A stretch of DNA of 64,000 nucleotides, taken from the NCBI RefSeq assembly GCF_001668615.1, contig NZ_LZMC01000088.1:22247-86246 (forward strand), read 5' to 3'. A program made the translations under genes and the position numbers. The notes beneath the pieces were generated by a model. The model was not told the origin of the DNA. It ran no database searches and saw nothing but the letters and a program-made list of their open reading frames with translations. The stretch is from Mycobacterium sp. 1274761.0. GTDB lineage: Bacteria; Actinomycetota; Actinomycetes; Mycobacteriales; Mycobacteriaceae. Positions within the stretch are counted from its first letter, which is position 1, and every line of letters starts with the position of its first letter. Of the stretch, positions 16,220-24,980 are shown in pieces.

Positions 16220-18189
16220 GGCATCGGCTCCCTGAAGATCCCGAAGGCAAATACCCGTCGCCGTGGCTGCGGCTGCTGATCCTCTGCAGCGCAGCGCTCG
16301 GCATCAACTACATCATGTGGCGGTGGCTGGCCTCCATGAACTGGGAGGCGTGGTGGATCGCGGTCCCGCTCGTGATCGCCGAGACCTACAGCCTCATCGA
16401 CTCGCTGTTGTTCGGCCTCACCATGTGGAAGCTGCTGAGACGGAGCCCGCCGCCACCTCCGCCCGACGGTGCTACCGTCGACGTCTTCATCACCACCTAC
16501 AACGAGCCCGAAGAGATGGTGCTGGCTACCGCCGAGGCGGCGCAGCGAATCCGTTATCCCCACAGCACCTGGATCCTCGACGACGGCGAGCGGCCGAGTC
16601 TGGCGAACGCCGCGGCCGAGCGCGGCATCAGCTACCTGACGCGTTCGGCCAGCTGGTCTGACAAACCCCGGCACGCCAAGGCGGGCAATCTGAACAACGC
16701 GCTCATGGAGACCCAGGGCGAATTCATTCTGGTCCTCGACGCCGACCAGGTGCCCGAGCCGGAACTGCTCGATCACACCCTCGGCTATTTCCGCGATCCC
16801 CGCATGGCGCTTGTGCAGACACCGCAGTACTTCGTCAACGTTCCGTTCAGCGATCCGCTGGGCAGCCAGGCGCCGTTGTTCTACGGCCCGATTCAGCAGG
16901 GAAAGGACGGCTGGAACGCCGCGTACTTCTGCGGCTCCAACGCGGTATTGCGCCGAGAGGCGCTCATGCAACTCGGTGTGGCGGGCTACGTGCGTGCCGT
17001 GGAAGACGGCATCAAGCGGACGTTGTATGCCGCTGACAAAATACTGAAGCAGTCCCGCCGAAAGGTCGGCGCTGATCAGCCGGAGGCGCAGGCAGCGCTG
17101 GACTCCGTCCGAAGCGCCGTGCATGACGCACGCGGCGAATTGCGGCGAAAACGCCACCTCGCCGACATCACCTACGATTTCCAACAACGCGTCGACGCCG
17201 CGGCCAGAACAGTGGTGGCCTCACACGTCAGCAACATGCGTGCCGACTTGGAAGATATAGCCGCGCTCAACGCGCATTCCGAGGCCGTTGTCACCGCAGT
17301 GATTTTCGACGACGAAGCGCTGGAGACGCTGGCCAGCCGGGAGTGGTCACCCTTGGGAGCCATCGAGTCCATCCGGGCGATGATCCGTGCGGTCGACGTC
17401 GGGCGCGACGACGAGGCACAGCCGCTGCTGCCGATGGCGACGATCTCGGTGACGGAGGACATGGCGACCTGCATGCGACTGCACGCCATGGGGTGGCGCA
17501 CGGCATACCACCACGAAATCCTCGCCCGCGGACTTGCGCCTGACGATGTGCGCACGATGCTCACTCAGCGGCTACGCTGGGCGCAGGGCACCATTCAGGT
17601 GATGCTGAAGGAAAACCCGTTGGTGCAAAAGGGTTTGAGCATCGGCCAGCGCCTCATGTACTGGGCGACCATGTGGAGTTATCTGGCCGGCTTTGCCGCG
17701 GTCGCCTACATCGCCGCACCGGCCATCTATTTGATCTTCGGCATCATGCCGGTCAAGGCGTACAGCTTGGACTTCTTCGGACGGCTTATTCCGTTCCTCA
17801 TTCTCAATCAGCTGATGTTCATCATCATCAGCCGCGGCACGCCCACTTGGCGCGGTCAGCAGTACAGCCTTGCCCTGTTCCCGGTCTGGATCAGGGCCTG
17901 TGTCACGGCATTTCGCAACGTGTATTTCGACCGTCCGCTTGGCTTCGCCGTGACACCGAAGACCAAGCAGGAGCAGCGTGCAATTCCTTGGCACCTGGTC
18001 CGGTGGCAGATCGGCGCGATGGCGCTGCTGCTCGTCGCGTCGGCGATCGGCATCGTCCAGCTCTACTTCGGCGCGATCTCTGTGCTGGGTGTCGGTGTCA
18101 ACTTGTTCTGGGTGCTTTTCGACATAGTCATACTCAGTGTCGTGTTCCAGGCCGTGCGGTACCGCGGGCATGAAGGTGAGGGGGAGTGA
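16216..18189 (+). CDS. Processive GT2 glycosyltransferase (cellulose-synthase type) with large internal insertion
   Basis: The 657-aa membrane protein has the canonical processive GT2 motifs: DDG (D122-D123), DAD (D175-D177), TED (T413-D415) and QRLRWAQG (Q451-W455). Two TM helices precede the catalytic core and about five follow it, matching BcsA/Alg8-like synthases that polymerise and extrude a sugar polymer. There is no PilZ domain. Between the SNAVLRREAL segment (ending near residue 250) and TED lies about 140 extra residues, mostly charged and helical, where family members have about 20. Polymer identity is not readable. The start and stop both overlap neighbours, so it is translated with its regulators. 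Confidence 0.9.
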   Translation: MRHRLPEDPEGKYPSPWLRLLILCSAALGINYIMWRWLASMNWEAWWIAVPLVIAETYSLIDSLLFGLTMWKLLRRSPPPPPPDGATVDVFITTYNEPEEMVLATAEAAQRIRYPHSTWILDDGERPSLANAAAERGISYLTRSASWSDKPRHAKAGNLNNALMETQGEFILVLDADQVPEPELLDHTLGYFRDPRMALVQTPQYFVNVPFSDPLGSQAPLFYGPIQQGKDGWNAAYFCGSNAVLRREALMQLGVAGYVRAVEDGIKRTLYAADKILKQSRRKVGADQPEAQAALDSVRSAVHDARGELRRKRHLADITYDFQQRVDAAARTVVASHVSNMRADLEDIAALNAHSEAVVTAVIFDDEALETLASREWSPLGAIESIRAMIRAVDVGRDDEAQPLLPMATISVTEDMATCMRLHAMGWRTAYHHEILARGLAPDDVRTMLTQRLRWAQGTIQVMLKENPLVQKGLSIGQRLMYWATMWSYLAGFAAVAYIAAPAIYLIFGIMPVKAYSLDFFGRLIPFLILNQLMFIIISRGTPTWRGQQYSLALFPVWIRACVTAFRNVYFDRPLGFAVTPKTKQEQRAIPWHLVRWQIGAMALLLVASAIGIVQLYFGAISVLGVGVNLFWVLFDIVILSVVFQAVRYRGHEGEGE

Positions 18190-18527
18190 TGGGTCAGTAT
18201 GAAACTCGCGCAACGCATTCCGGTGCTCTGGTGATCAAGCCAGAGGGGCGGCTCAACATGGTCGCCGCGCCGGGACTGCGCAAGGAGCTGCACACATTGG
18301 TGGAGAAGGGGAATAGCAGGATCGTCGTCGACCTCAGCGGCACCGAGTTCATCGACTCATCGGGTCTCGGTGCGTTGATCTCGGGTCTCAAGGCCGCGCG
18401 CCAGGCGGGAGGGGATCTTCGCATCGCGGCGCCCACCCGGCAGGTCACGACAGTGCTCGAGCTCACGAATCTGAACCGCGTTCTGCGCACGCACGGAAGC
18501 GCCGAGGAGGCGTTCGATGACTCCTGA
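18189..18527 (+). CDS. STAS-domain anti-sigma factor antagonist
   Basis: The 112-aa protein is a single STAS domain. The segment SGTEFIDSSGLGALI holds Ser57/Ser58 at the position of the phosphorylated serine of SpoIIAA/RsbV, where phosphorylation by an RsbW-like kinase blocks binding and dephosphorylation by a PP2C restores it. Both partners are encoded in this operon. The ATG at 18189 overlaps the GT2 stop as TGATG, with GAGGGGGAG just upstream as a ribosome-binding site; an earlier GTG (18186) is less likely. It overlaps the kinase gene by 11 nt. Confidence 0.9.
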   Translation: MGQYETRATHSGALVIKPEGRLNMVAAPGLRKELHTLVEKGNSRIVVDLSGTEFIDSSGLGALISGLKAARQAGGDLRIAAPTRQVTTVLELTNLNRVLRTHGSAEEAFDDS

Positions 18528-18930
18528 TCGGCACGTGCTGGACACCACAACCGGCCCCGAGACCCTCGATGCGATTCAGGGCGTACTCGACGAGGTCTGG
18601 CGTGAGCATGATGTGCCGGAGATCGTGCGCATTCACATGGACCTCGCGGCAGGCGAGATCGGTGCCAACATCATCGAGCACTCCGGGGGCGGCAGACCGG
18701 TTCGATTGCGGATGGAGGTGCGCATGCGGCCCGACGCGGTAGAGGCGGTCTTCAATGACGACGGCAAACCCGCCCGCATCGACCTCGCGGGGGCGGGTCT
18801 TCCCGAAGAGTTCGCCGAGCGTGGTCGAGGCCTTGCGATGGCGCATCGCGTCCTCGATGAGCTTTCTTACCGACGCGATGAGCAAGGAAATCACTGGACG
18901 CTTGTGCGGAAGCGCACAATGGATGGATGA
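18517..18930 (+). CDS. RsbW/SpoIIAB-like serine kinase (HATPase_c)
   Basis: The 137-aa protein has the GHKL ATPase boxes: an N-box GEIGANIIEHSGGG, the FNDDGKP segment in the G1 region, and RGRGLAMAHRVLDELSY for G2. Length and motifs match the anti-sigma serine kinases that phosphorylate STAS partners. It likely binds either the STAS protein or another client; no sigma factor gene lies in the operon, so the client could be an ECF/SigF-type factor elsewhere, or the glycosyltransferase or its helical insertion. It overlaps the STAS gene by 11 nt and the next gene by ATGA. Confidence 0.88.
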   Translation: MTPDRHVLDTTTGPETLDAIQGVLDEVWREHDVPEIVRIHMDLAAGEIGANIIEHSGGGRPVRLRMEVRMRPDAVEAVFNDDGKPARIDLAGAGLPEEFAERGRGLAMAHRVLDELSYRRDEQGNHWTLVRKRTMDG

Positions 18931-19313
18931 GCAACAGTGGGCCGTTCGGGTTCGACCCGGATGACTTTGATCGAGTGATACGCGAGGCCGGCGAGGGGCT
19001 GCGCGACGCCATCGGGAAGGTCTTCGACATGACCGGTGAGCGGGCGGGCTGGAGCGTGCTGTTCGACGAGTTCTCTCGGCGCCAGCGGCACGAGCCGGAG
19101 ACCACCGGGGAGGCAGGCGACGGGGTGTGGGCCATCTACCTCGTCGACGACGACGGCAAGGCGCACGTCGAAGAGGTGTACGCCACTGAACTGGACGCGC
19201 TGCGCGCCAACAAGACCAACACCGATCCCAGACGCAAGGTGCGCTTCCTCCCCTACGGCATAGCCGTCAGCGTCCTCGATGCGTCCCCGGAGGCGTCCGA
19301 AGACGCTGAATAG
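18927..19313 (+). CDS. Small conserved protein, Rv0313-like, last gene of the partner-switching operon
   Basis: The 128-aa acidic protein (MSNSGPFGFDPDDFDRVIRE) has no signal peptide or TM segment and no known catalytic motif. A helical N-terminus is followed by a compact alpha/beta region (VWAIYLVDDDGKAHVEEVY). In size and start it matches what I recall of M. tuberculosis Rv0313, which follows Rv0312 directly; here five genes sit between the two. The ATGA overlap with the kinase gene ties it to the partner-switching operon, so it could have joined that circuit. Function unknown. Confidence 0.75.
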   Translation: MSNSGPFGFDPDDFDRVIREAGEGLRDAIGKVFDMTGERAGWSVLFDEFSRRQRHEPETTGEAGDGVWAIYLVDDDGKAHVEEVYATELDALRANKTNTDPRRKVRFLPYGIAVSVLDASPEASEDAE

Positions 19314-19350
19314 GGCGGCGAGTCTGCAGCGCAGTTCGTAGCATTTGCCC

Positions 19351-19785
19351 ATGCGCACCTGCACGATCCTGGCTCTGACGGTGGCCGCGCTCGCCTTGTC
19401 GCCGTCGGCGGCGGCGACCCCGGCGGAAGGCGACGTGCAACGCACGGACTTGGCCAAGGGCACGTCGAACACGCCCGTCTCGATCGTCACCAACGGCGAG
19501 GAGACGGCGTTCTATGTGCAGAGCCTGGTTCTCAAGCCCGGCGCAAGCAGCGGCTGGCATGCTCACCCGGGCCCCGAGCAGTCGGTGATCACCGAGGGCA
19601 GCGTCGTCGTCACCGCCGCCGACTGCGTTCCGGTCACCTACTCGGCCGGCCAGACGGTGTTCCTGCCCCCCGGTGTGCCGCACGTGGTCGCCAACCGCGG
19701 TGCTGTCGATGCCGACGTGGTGGTGACGTACACGCTGCCCGCCGACCGCATGGTCCGCGACGACGCGCCCGCGGCGTGCCCCTAG
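19351..19785 (+). CDS. Secreted cupin-domain protein
   Basis: The 144-aa protein starts with a signal peptide (RTCTILALTVAALALSPSAAA) and has a single cupin fold. The metal-binding motif WHAHPGPEQSVITEG and second-box VPHVVANRG suggest a metal-binding barrel. Cupins of this exported type have unknown substrates. The ATG at 19351 is chosen because the TTG upstream is weak. It is separated from the operon by 37 nt and ends 1 nt before the convergent gene at 19787. Confidence 0.8.
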   Translation: MRTCTILALTVAALALSPSAAATPAEGDVQRTDLAKGTSNTPVSIVTNGEETAFYVQSLVLKPGASSGWHAHPGPEQSVITEGSVVVTAADCVPVTYSAGQTVFLPPGVPHVVANRGAVDADVVVTYTLPADRMVRDDAPAACP

Positions 19786-19786
19786 G

Positions 19787-20284
19787 TCATTGCTCCTTCT
19801 GCCACAGGCACTGCCCCGTCAACTCGACCGTGAAGAGCATCGGCACGACCTGGACATCGAGGGGCTGCCCCGGCTGGCCGGTTGACACCTGCGGAGCGGT
19901 CCGGTTTCCCGCGGCGGCGTTGTCCAATTGCGCGGCGCCGCAGCGGGTGTCAGGGGTTTGCGGGTAGCCGAACCACCGTCCGGAATCGATCTCGCGATTG
20001 CGCTGGCCTTCGCCGTGCAGTGTCAGCGCGGGTCCGTAGGAGAACCAGCGGTCGCTTTTCGGATACGGCGAATCATATGTTCGCCAACGGAGTTGGCCGT
20101 CGCCCGGATCCTGGCATCCGACAACGGTCTTGAGATCGGGCAATTGGGCAAGCGCACCGGCGACGGCCTGCGGGCACGGCGCATCCACCTGGGGCACCGC
20201 CGGATCGGCTGCCGCGACCGGCGCGGCCATCGCCGGTGAAGCGATGACCGCGACCGTCACGGCTTTCAGCGCACGGCGTTTCAT
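19787..20284 (-). CDS. Secreted protein of unknown function
   Basis: The 165-aa protein has a signal peptide (KRRALKAVTVAVIASPAMAAPVAAA) and a mature region with four Cys residues (PCPQAV, VGCQDPG, TRCGAA, GQCLWQ) that could form disulfides. It is rich in aromatic residues (DRWFSYGPAL, SGRWFGYPQ). I do not recognise the family; it looks like a mycobacterial secreted protein. It lies 10 nt after the DUF4185 gene on the same strand, so the two may be co-transcribed. Confidence 0.75.
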   Translation of the reverse strand: MKRRALKAVTVAVIASPAMAAPVAAADPAVPQVDAPCPQAVAGALAQLPDLKTVVGCQDPGDGQLRWRTYDSPYPKSDRWFSYGPALTLHGEGQRNREIDSGRWFGYPQTPDTRCGAAQLDNAAAGNRTAPQVSTGQPGQPLDVQVVPMLFTVELTGQCLWQKEQ

Positions 20285-20294
20285 GCCTTCTGCG

Positions 20295-22529
20295 CTACAC
20301 CTTGCTGAGGTCGGTACGCATGGTGGTGACCTGATAGTCGTTCCAGGTCGATATATTCCAGTACAGGTACTGCTGATCGGCTGCGGAGACGTTCGACGTC
20401 GAGGACCACGGGTGGATCATCGGCGCATACGCGCCCGGCATCTTGGTGCCCGACACCAACGTGATCGGTGCCGACCACGGACCTTCGGGTCGACTCGCCT
20501 TGCGCATCACCACGTTGCCGGCCGGATCAGTGGTCAGCATGATGTACTGCTTCTCGTATTCGTTGTACTGCACCGACATTTCGCCGACGCTCGGATACGT
20601 CGTCGTCTTGACCAGCCCGAAGAAGCTGCTGGTCGTCGTCGCAGGCAGGATCGGCTTGGCGGCAGCGGGATTGCCTGCAACCCAGCCCTTTCCGTCCCAG
20701 TACTGGTACTGGCTGGCATCGAGGATCTGGTCCTGCTTGACCCGCGACAGGTACGCCGTTCCGTACCGACCCGACGGTGTGCCGTAGGCGTACACCCAGC
20801 CATCTATCGCGTCCTGTGTGTTCGGAGCCGGCTTGACGAGTGCGAACTGTTGAAAGTTCTGGTTGCCGTTGACAAACGGCTGCGTCGAGTAACCCGGCGC
20901 GGACGCGCGGATGCTCTCCGGAGCGACATGCCATGTCACGCCGTTGTCGTCGGAGAACGCGACGCCGGAATAGTTGGTCGTCCACCGGCCGGACGAATCC
21001 CACGACCGGACGTCCATGAACGTCGCGTACTGCCGCGACCCGTAGTCATTGGGATACGGAGCCGAGATCGCGGACGTCGGAATGATCGTCACATCGTTGC
21101 CGACTGCGTAGCGCTCGTTGGCGATGACCTGTTTGAAGATGGCCTTGTTGCTCAGCGTCGGCTCGATCACCAGCGGCGCGCCGGAGAAGTCGTCGACGGT
21201 GGTGCCGTCGATCGGCAGGCTGCCATCACGGACATAGATGCCGTTGGACAACATGGTGTCCGAACTCCGGAACAGCATGTTGTTCTTCCACACGCCGGTG
21301 CGCACCGGGGTGGTGTTGGAGAACGTATCGCCGAACAACATCAGCACCTGATGCTGCTCCACCACTGTGGTGTTCGGATTGTCTGTGATTCCGTTGTCCC
21401 ACATGATGCCGAGGTCGGTACCGCCGACGCCGAACCGGTTCTGTGCGTCGTTGAGGCTGTTGACTCCGGAGCCGGTCACCGAGGTGAGCTTCCAGGTATT
21501 GGAGCTCACAGCGACCGGCGTCACCACGTACGATGTCGACTTGTCGGGCGTCGTGACGGCCGCTGTCGGTGAACCCGTCAGGGCCAGCGCCGCGACCGGC
21601 GTATTGCCCACCGCCGCAGTCCTGGTCAGGGTGGTCACCGATTCGGATTCGCGACGAGTACCCAATGCCAGCAGTGCCATCACGATCGGCGACCCGAACG
21701 GCGCCCCCGGCGTGTTCGCGGCAAGTGCGCCCAGCCCGAACGCCGACACTAAACTGGTCAGAAGCCTTGGCAGCGTGGGTTGTTCGACAGGCTTGACTGC
21801 TGCCGCCATCATCGTGGGTACCGATTTTTCGTCCACCACCGTGGTGGAGAAAGTACGGATAGCACCCTGATCCACACTGGCCGCGGAACTGGAAACGAAG
21901 GTCTGCGCCGACTGTGCGGCGCTGGTCACCGTGGTGGTTAGGTTTTTAGCGGTGATGGCGGCGCCAGTTTTGGCGGCGGTGTCCACACTGCGCGCCTCGA
22001 TGTGCGGCGTGACCGCCTGCAGGCGGTGAATGACCCCTTCGCCGGGGTTGTGTGTGGTCGCCGACGATTTCTTTGGCGCCGGTTTGATGTCCTCCGACTC
22101 GACGACCTCACGGTCCTGCGGCTCGGTCTCGTCAGGCTCGGGCTGCTTTTGCGCCGCGGGCTTCCCGCTGGTGTGTGCCCCGCCTGTGGCGACGGTGACC
22201 CCGTGCTCGGCGGCGCGGGTCAGTGATGACAACGCATCGTTTGCCCGCGACGCCAACCGTGTCAACGATGGACGCTGGTTCACTCGCGACTTCGCGGTAG
22301 TCGACGCAGACGTCGATGTGTTGTCAGCCGTCGCACCCGACGTGGTGTCGGCACCGGTCTTGGCGTCGTTGTCGGCGTCGCCGCCGGCCGACGCCGATGG
22401 CTGGCTGACCGTCTGGTCCTTCTCAGTTGGATCAGCCCAGGCCACCCCCTGGCCTGTTGTGACTGCGGCTCCGATTCCGAGTGCGACAGCTAATGCGCCG
22501 ACGCGTCCGATATAGGCAGATGCACCCAT
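20295..22529 (-). CDS. Secreted DUF4185-domain protein
   Basis: The 744-aa protein has a typical mycobacterial export signal (YIGRVGALAVALGIGAAV then AWAD), a low-complexity linker with acidic and Ala/Ser residues to about residue 250, and a C-terminal DUF4185 domain (about 330-744; GGTDLGIMWDNG, MLFGDTFSN, NNMLFRSSDTML). DUF4185 proteins have a beta-propeller-like, glycosidase-related fold. Hydrolysis of a wall or capsule polysaccharide is possible but no catalytic residue can be confirmed by eye. Confidence 0.82.
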   Translation of the reverse strand: MGASAYIGRVGALAVALGIGAAVTTGQGVAWADPTEKDQTVSQPSASAGGDADNDAKTGADTTSGATADNTSTSASTTAKSRVNQRPSLTRLASRANDALSSLTRAAEHGVTVATGGAHTSGKPAAQKQPEPDETEPQDREVVESEDIKPAPKKSSATTHNPGEGVIHRLQAVTPHIEARSVDTAAKTGAAITAKNLTTTVTSAAQSAQTFVSSSAASVDQGAIRTFSTTVVDEKSVPTMMAAAVKPVEQPTLPRLLTSLVSAFGLGALAANTPGAPFGSPIVMALLALGTRRESESVTTLTRTAAVGNTPVAALALTGSPTAAVTTPDKSTSYVVTPVAVSSNTWKLTSVTGSGVNSLNDAQNRFGVGGTDLGIMWDNGITDNPNTTVVEQHQVLMLFGDTFSNTTPVRTGVWKNNMLFRSSDTMLSNGIYVRDGSLPIDGTTVDDFSGAPLVIEPTLSNKAIFKQVIANERYAVGNDVTIIPTSAISAPYPNDYGSRQYATFMDVRSWDSSGRWTTNYSGVAFSDDNGVTWHVAPESIRASAPGYSTQPFVNGNQNFQQFALVKPAPNTQDAIDGWVYAYGTPSGRYGTAYLSRVKQDQILDASQYQYWDGKGWVAGNPAAAKPILPATTTSSFFGLVKTTTYPSVGEMSVQYNEYEKQYIMLTTDPAGNVVMRKASRPEGPWSAPITLVSGTKMPGAYAPMIHPWSSTSNVSAADQQYLYWNISTWNDYQVTTMRTDLSKV

Positions 22530-22688
22530 GATTCCCCTCGTTGTGCATCCCCGACTTGCGGAGAGTTTCGCATCCGCGGCAACCTTTTTTCAGCTCTTTC
22601 AGTAATGCCGAAAAATTCTTCGACGTTCCTTAACGGGACTACGATTCGACACAGAGAAGGTCGGGGATGAGCGTGAGGGAGGCCTTCG

Positions 22689-22964
22689 ATGAGAAATACA
22701 ATGCGTCGTCTTGCGATCGTCTGCGGGGCCATCTTCGCGGCGTGCGCCTTCGTCACGGTGGCCGCGCCGGGGGTCAGCGGCGCGGCCGAATGCGGCGCCG
22801 GCACCGTCTTCGATCCGCCGTCCAATTCGTGCGTTGCTGCGCCGGCGCCGCCGCCCCCTCCACCACCGCCGGTTTGGAACGGTGACCCGACGCCGTATTT
22901 CTCGGTGGGTGTTTGCGTTCCGATCCCGGTGCCGTTTGCTCCGTCGGTCTGCGCAAGCGTTTAG
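22689..22964 (+). CDS. Small secreted Pro-rich protein
   Basis: The 91-aa protein has a signal peptide (IVCGAIFAACAFVTVAAPGVSGA) and a short mature region with four Cys residues and a central Pro run (PPPPPPPP). No family is recognised. A GGGAGG about 7 nt upstream supports ATG 22689, with ATG 22701 as an alternative. It is divergent from the DUF4185 gene. Confidence 0.7.
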   Translation: MRNTMRRLAIVCGAIFAACAFVTVAAPGVSGAAECGAGTVFDPPSNSCVAAPAPPPPPPPPVWNGDPTPYFSVGVCVPIPVPFAPSVCASV

Positions 22965-23080
22965 TAGGTTCTTCGCACACGTTAAATTTTGCTAAGAAAG
23001 CTGGCGCGGCTTCGCTGTCTGTGTCAATATGGTCGGTAATCCCTGCGTATTACGCGCAGGCACCGTAGATAAGGATACGA

Positions 23081-23377
23081 ATGACAACGCAGCGTCGTTT
23101 GCCTCGTCGACTCGCGGCCGTTGCCGGTTTGGCAGCTGTCGCGACCATGGGCTTCTTCACCGCCGGCTGCGCCGGTGAGGAGAAAGCCCCCGAAACCTCG
23201 ACGACCACCACCACGACCACGACGACGACGTCGCCGGCGGCCCCGGTTACACCCACCGAGAAGGCTCCGCGGATCGATCCGCAGGCGCCCAACCGGTTCA
23301 CCCCGACCAACTTGGCACCCCCGCCGCAGACGGCGTTGCCGGGCCAGGGCGGTCGCCATCAGAACATGAACCCGTAG
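23081..23377 (+). CDS. Small lipoprotein
   Basis: The 98-aa product has an N-terminal basic-hydrophobic signal and the lipobox-like FTAGC with Cys30 as the lipid-anchored residue; the -3 position is Thr, a little unusual. The mature part is a Thr-rich stretch then a Pro/Gln-rich region. AAGGA precedes the ATG. It lies 10 nt before the S53 peptidase gene, so they likely share a transcript. Confidence 0.75.
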   Translation: MTTQRRLPRRLAAVAGLAAVATMGFFTAGCAGEEKAPETSTTTTTTTTTTSPAAPVTPTEKAPRIDPQAPNRFTPTNLAPPPQTALPGQGGRHQNMNP

Positions 23378-23387
23378 GGAACCTCAC

Positions 23388-24980
23388 ATGCGGCGGCATC
23401 TGCCGGCGCTGATCGCGACGTCATCTCTGATCGCCGTGTGCGGTCTGAGTGCAGGATGCTCGCCGCAACATACGGCGGCGGTCATCACCGGACCCTTCGC
23501 GGCGCTGCTGGCCGACTCCACCGATCTCGGTCCTTCACATACCGGTGAAGCGCAGTTGACCGCCACGCTGCCGGACGCCGACCGCCCGGCGGCGTTGATG
23601 GAATGGGCTGACACCCAACACCTTGGCGTGCGATGGCGTGCCGGCGACGGCTGGGCGGTAGTCGAGGGCACTGCCGCAGACCTGGCGAAGGCGTTCGGTG
23701 TCCCGGTCAACGACTACCGCGGCCCGAAGGGTCAGCTGTTCTATGCGTCACCCCAGCAGCCGTCGGTGCCGGCGGCCCTCGGCGGCGACGTCACCGCGCT
23801 GGGCCGGATCATGAGCTACACCCCACACCGCATCAAGCAACCGAACCACCTTGCGCGCGACGTGCCTAAAGGCGGCCTGACGCCGCACGGTCTGCTAACG
23901 GCGTACAACGCCGACCCGTTGGTGCGCGAGGGGCATACCGGCAAGGGCGAAACGATCGTCTTCTTCGAGTTCGACCGCTTCGACCAGAAGGACCTCGACA
24001 CCTTCGCCGACACCTCGGGATTGCCGCGGTTCACACCCGAGGTGATCGGCGGTCAACCCGAGGAATCACACGGTGAGACGGCGATGGATCTGCAAGTCGC
24101 ACATGCCATTGCGCCGGACGCCAAGCTCGTCGTCATCAACGCCAGACCCACCCTGGAGGGGGACGGCGCGTACGAAAAGATCGGGCGGATGTTCGAAGAC
24201 GCGGACCGGCGGTACCCCGGCGCCGTATGGAGCCTCTCCATCGGTTGGGCCTGCGACTCCTTCGTCAACGCCGCCGACCTGGCACCGGTCGAATCCGCCT
24301 TGGCCGGGGCTCAGTCTCACGGTACTTCTGCGTTCGACGCGACCGGTGACAATGCGGGCTTGGAGTGCAAGGGCGCCGACGAGTGGTCGGCACCACCGGG
24401 CCCCGATGATGTTGGGCTGGACGCGGTTTCATCGCTTCCGGCCATGACCGCCGTCGGTGCCACCACATTGTCGACCGGGCCCCGCAGCCAGTGGCTTGCC
24501 GAGTACCCGTGGTTCGACTCGCCACTGTCGCAGGGCACCAGCGGCGGTGTGTCGGCGCTGTTCGACCGGCCGCTATGGCAGCAGCGACTGGTGGCCGACC
24601 GAGACGGCAACCGCCGCAGGCTCTCCCCCGACGTCGCGGCCGTGGGTGATCCGATCAGCGGAGTGAGATTCGTCTTCGGCCAAAACAATTACGTCGGCGC
24701 AGGCACCTCGCAAGCGGCCCCCATCTGGGCGGGGCTGACGGTGTTGATGAACCAATACGTCAAGGCTCACGGCGGCAGGCCGTTGGGCAACATCAACCCG
24801 CTGCTGTACCGCGTTGCTGCGGGCTCCGATCTGCCCGGCTTCCGCGATGTTCACAAGGGCGGCAACGCCGTCGACCTCGCCGTCCCCGGCTACGATGTCG
24901 TGACCGGACTCGGCAGCCCCAATACCTACAACCTCGCCCAGAACCTCCTCAAGGCCCAATCGCAGGTAGCGCCAGGATGA
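23388..24980 (+). CDS. S53 family (sedolisin/kumamolisin) lipoprotein peptidase
   Basis: The 530-aa protein is a secreted acid-active serine-carboxyl peptidase. The signal ends in LSAGC with Cys24 as a lipoprotein anchor. An N-terminal pro-domain (about 45-150, QHLGVRWRAGDGWAVVEGTA) precedes the catalytic domain. The catalytic Glu230 and Asp234 lie in GETAMDLQ, the oxyanion Asp in FDATGDNAG, and the nucleophile Ser441 in VGAGTSQAAPIW. DVVTGLGSPN near the end fits the calcium-binding loop. These enzymes usually cleave proteins outside the cell at low pH. Its TGA overlaps the zinc-ribbon gene as ATGA. Confidence 0.9.
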   Translation: MRRHLPALIATSSLIAVCGLSAGCSPQHTAAVITGPFAALLADSTDLGPSHTGEAQLTATLPDADRPAALMEWADTQHLGVRWRAGDGWAVVEGTAADLAKAFGVPVNDYRGPKGQLFYASPQQPSVPAALGGDVTALGRIMSYTPHRIKQPNHLARDVPKGGLTPHGLLTAYNADPLVREGHTGKGETIVFFEFDRFDQKDLDTFADTSGLPRFTPEVIGGQPEESHGETAMDLQVAHAIAPDAKLVVINARPTLEGDGAYEKIGRMFEDADRRYPGAVWSLSIGWACDSFVNAADLAPVESALAGAQSHGTSAFDATGDNAGLECKGADEWSAPPGPDDVGLDAVSSLPAMTAVGATTLSTGPRSQWLAEYPWFDSPLSQGTSGGVSALFDRPLWQQRLVADRDGNRRRLSPDVAAVGDPISGVRFVFGQNNYVGAGTSQAAPIWAGLTVLMNQYVKAHGGRPLGNINPLLYRVAAGSDLPGFRDVHKGGNAVDLAVPGYDVVTGLGSPNTYNLAQNLLKAQSQVAPG

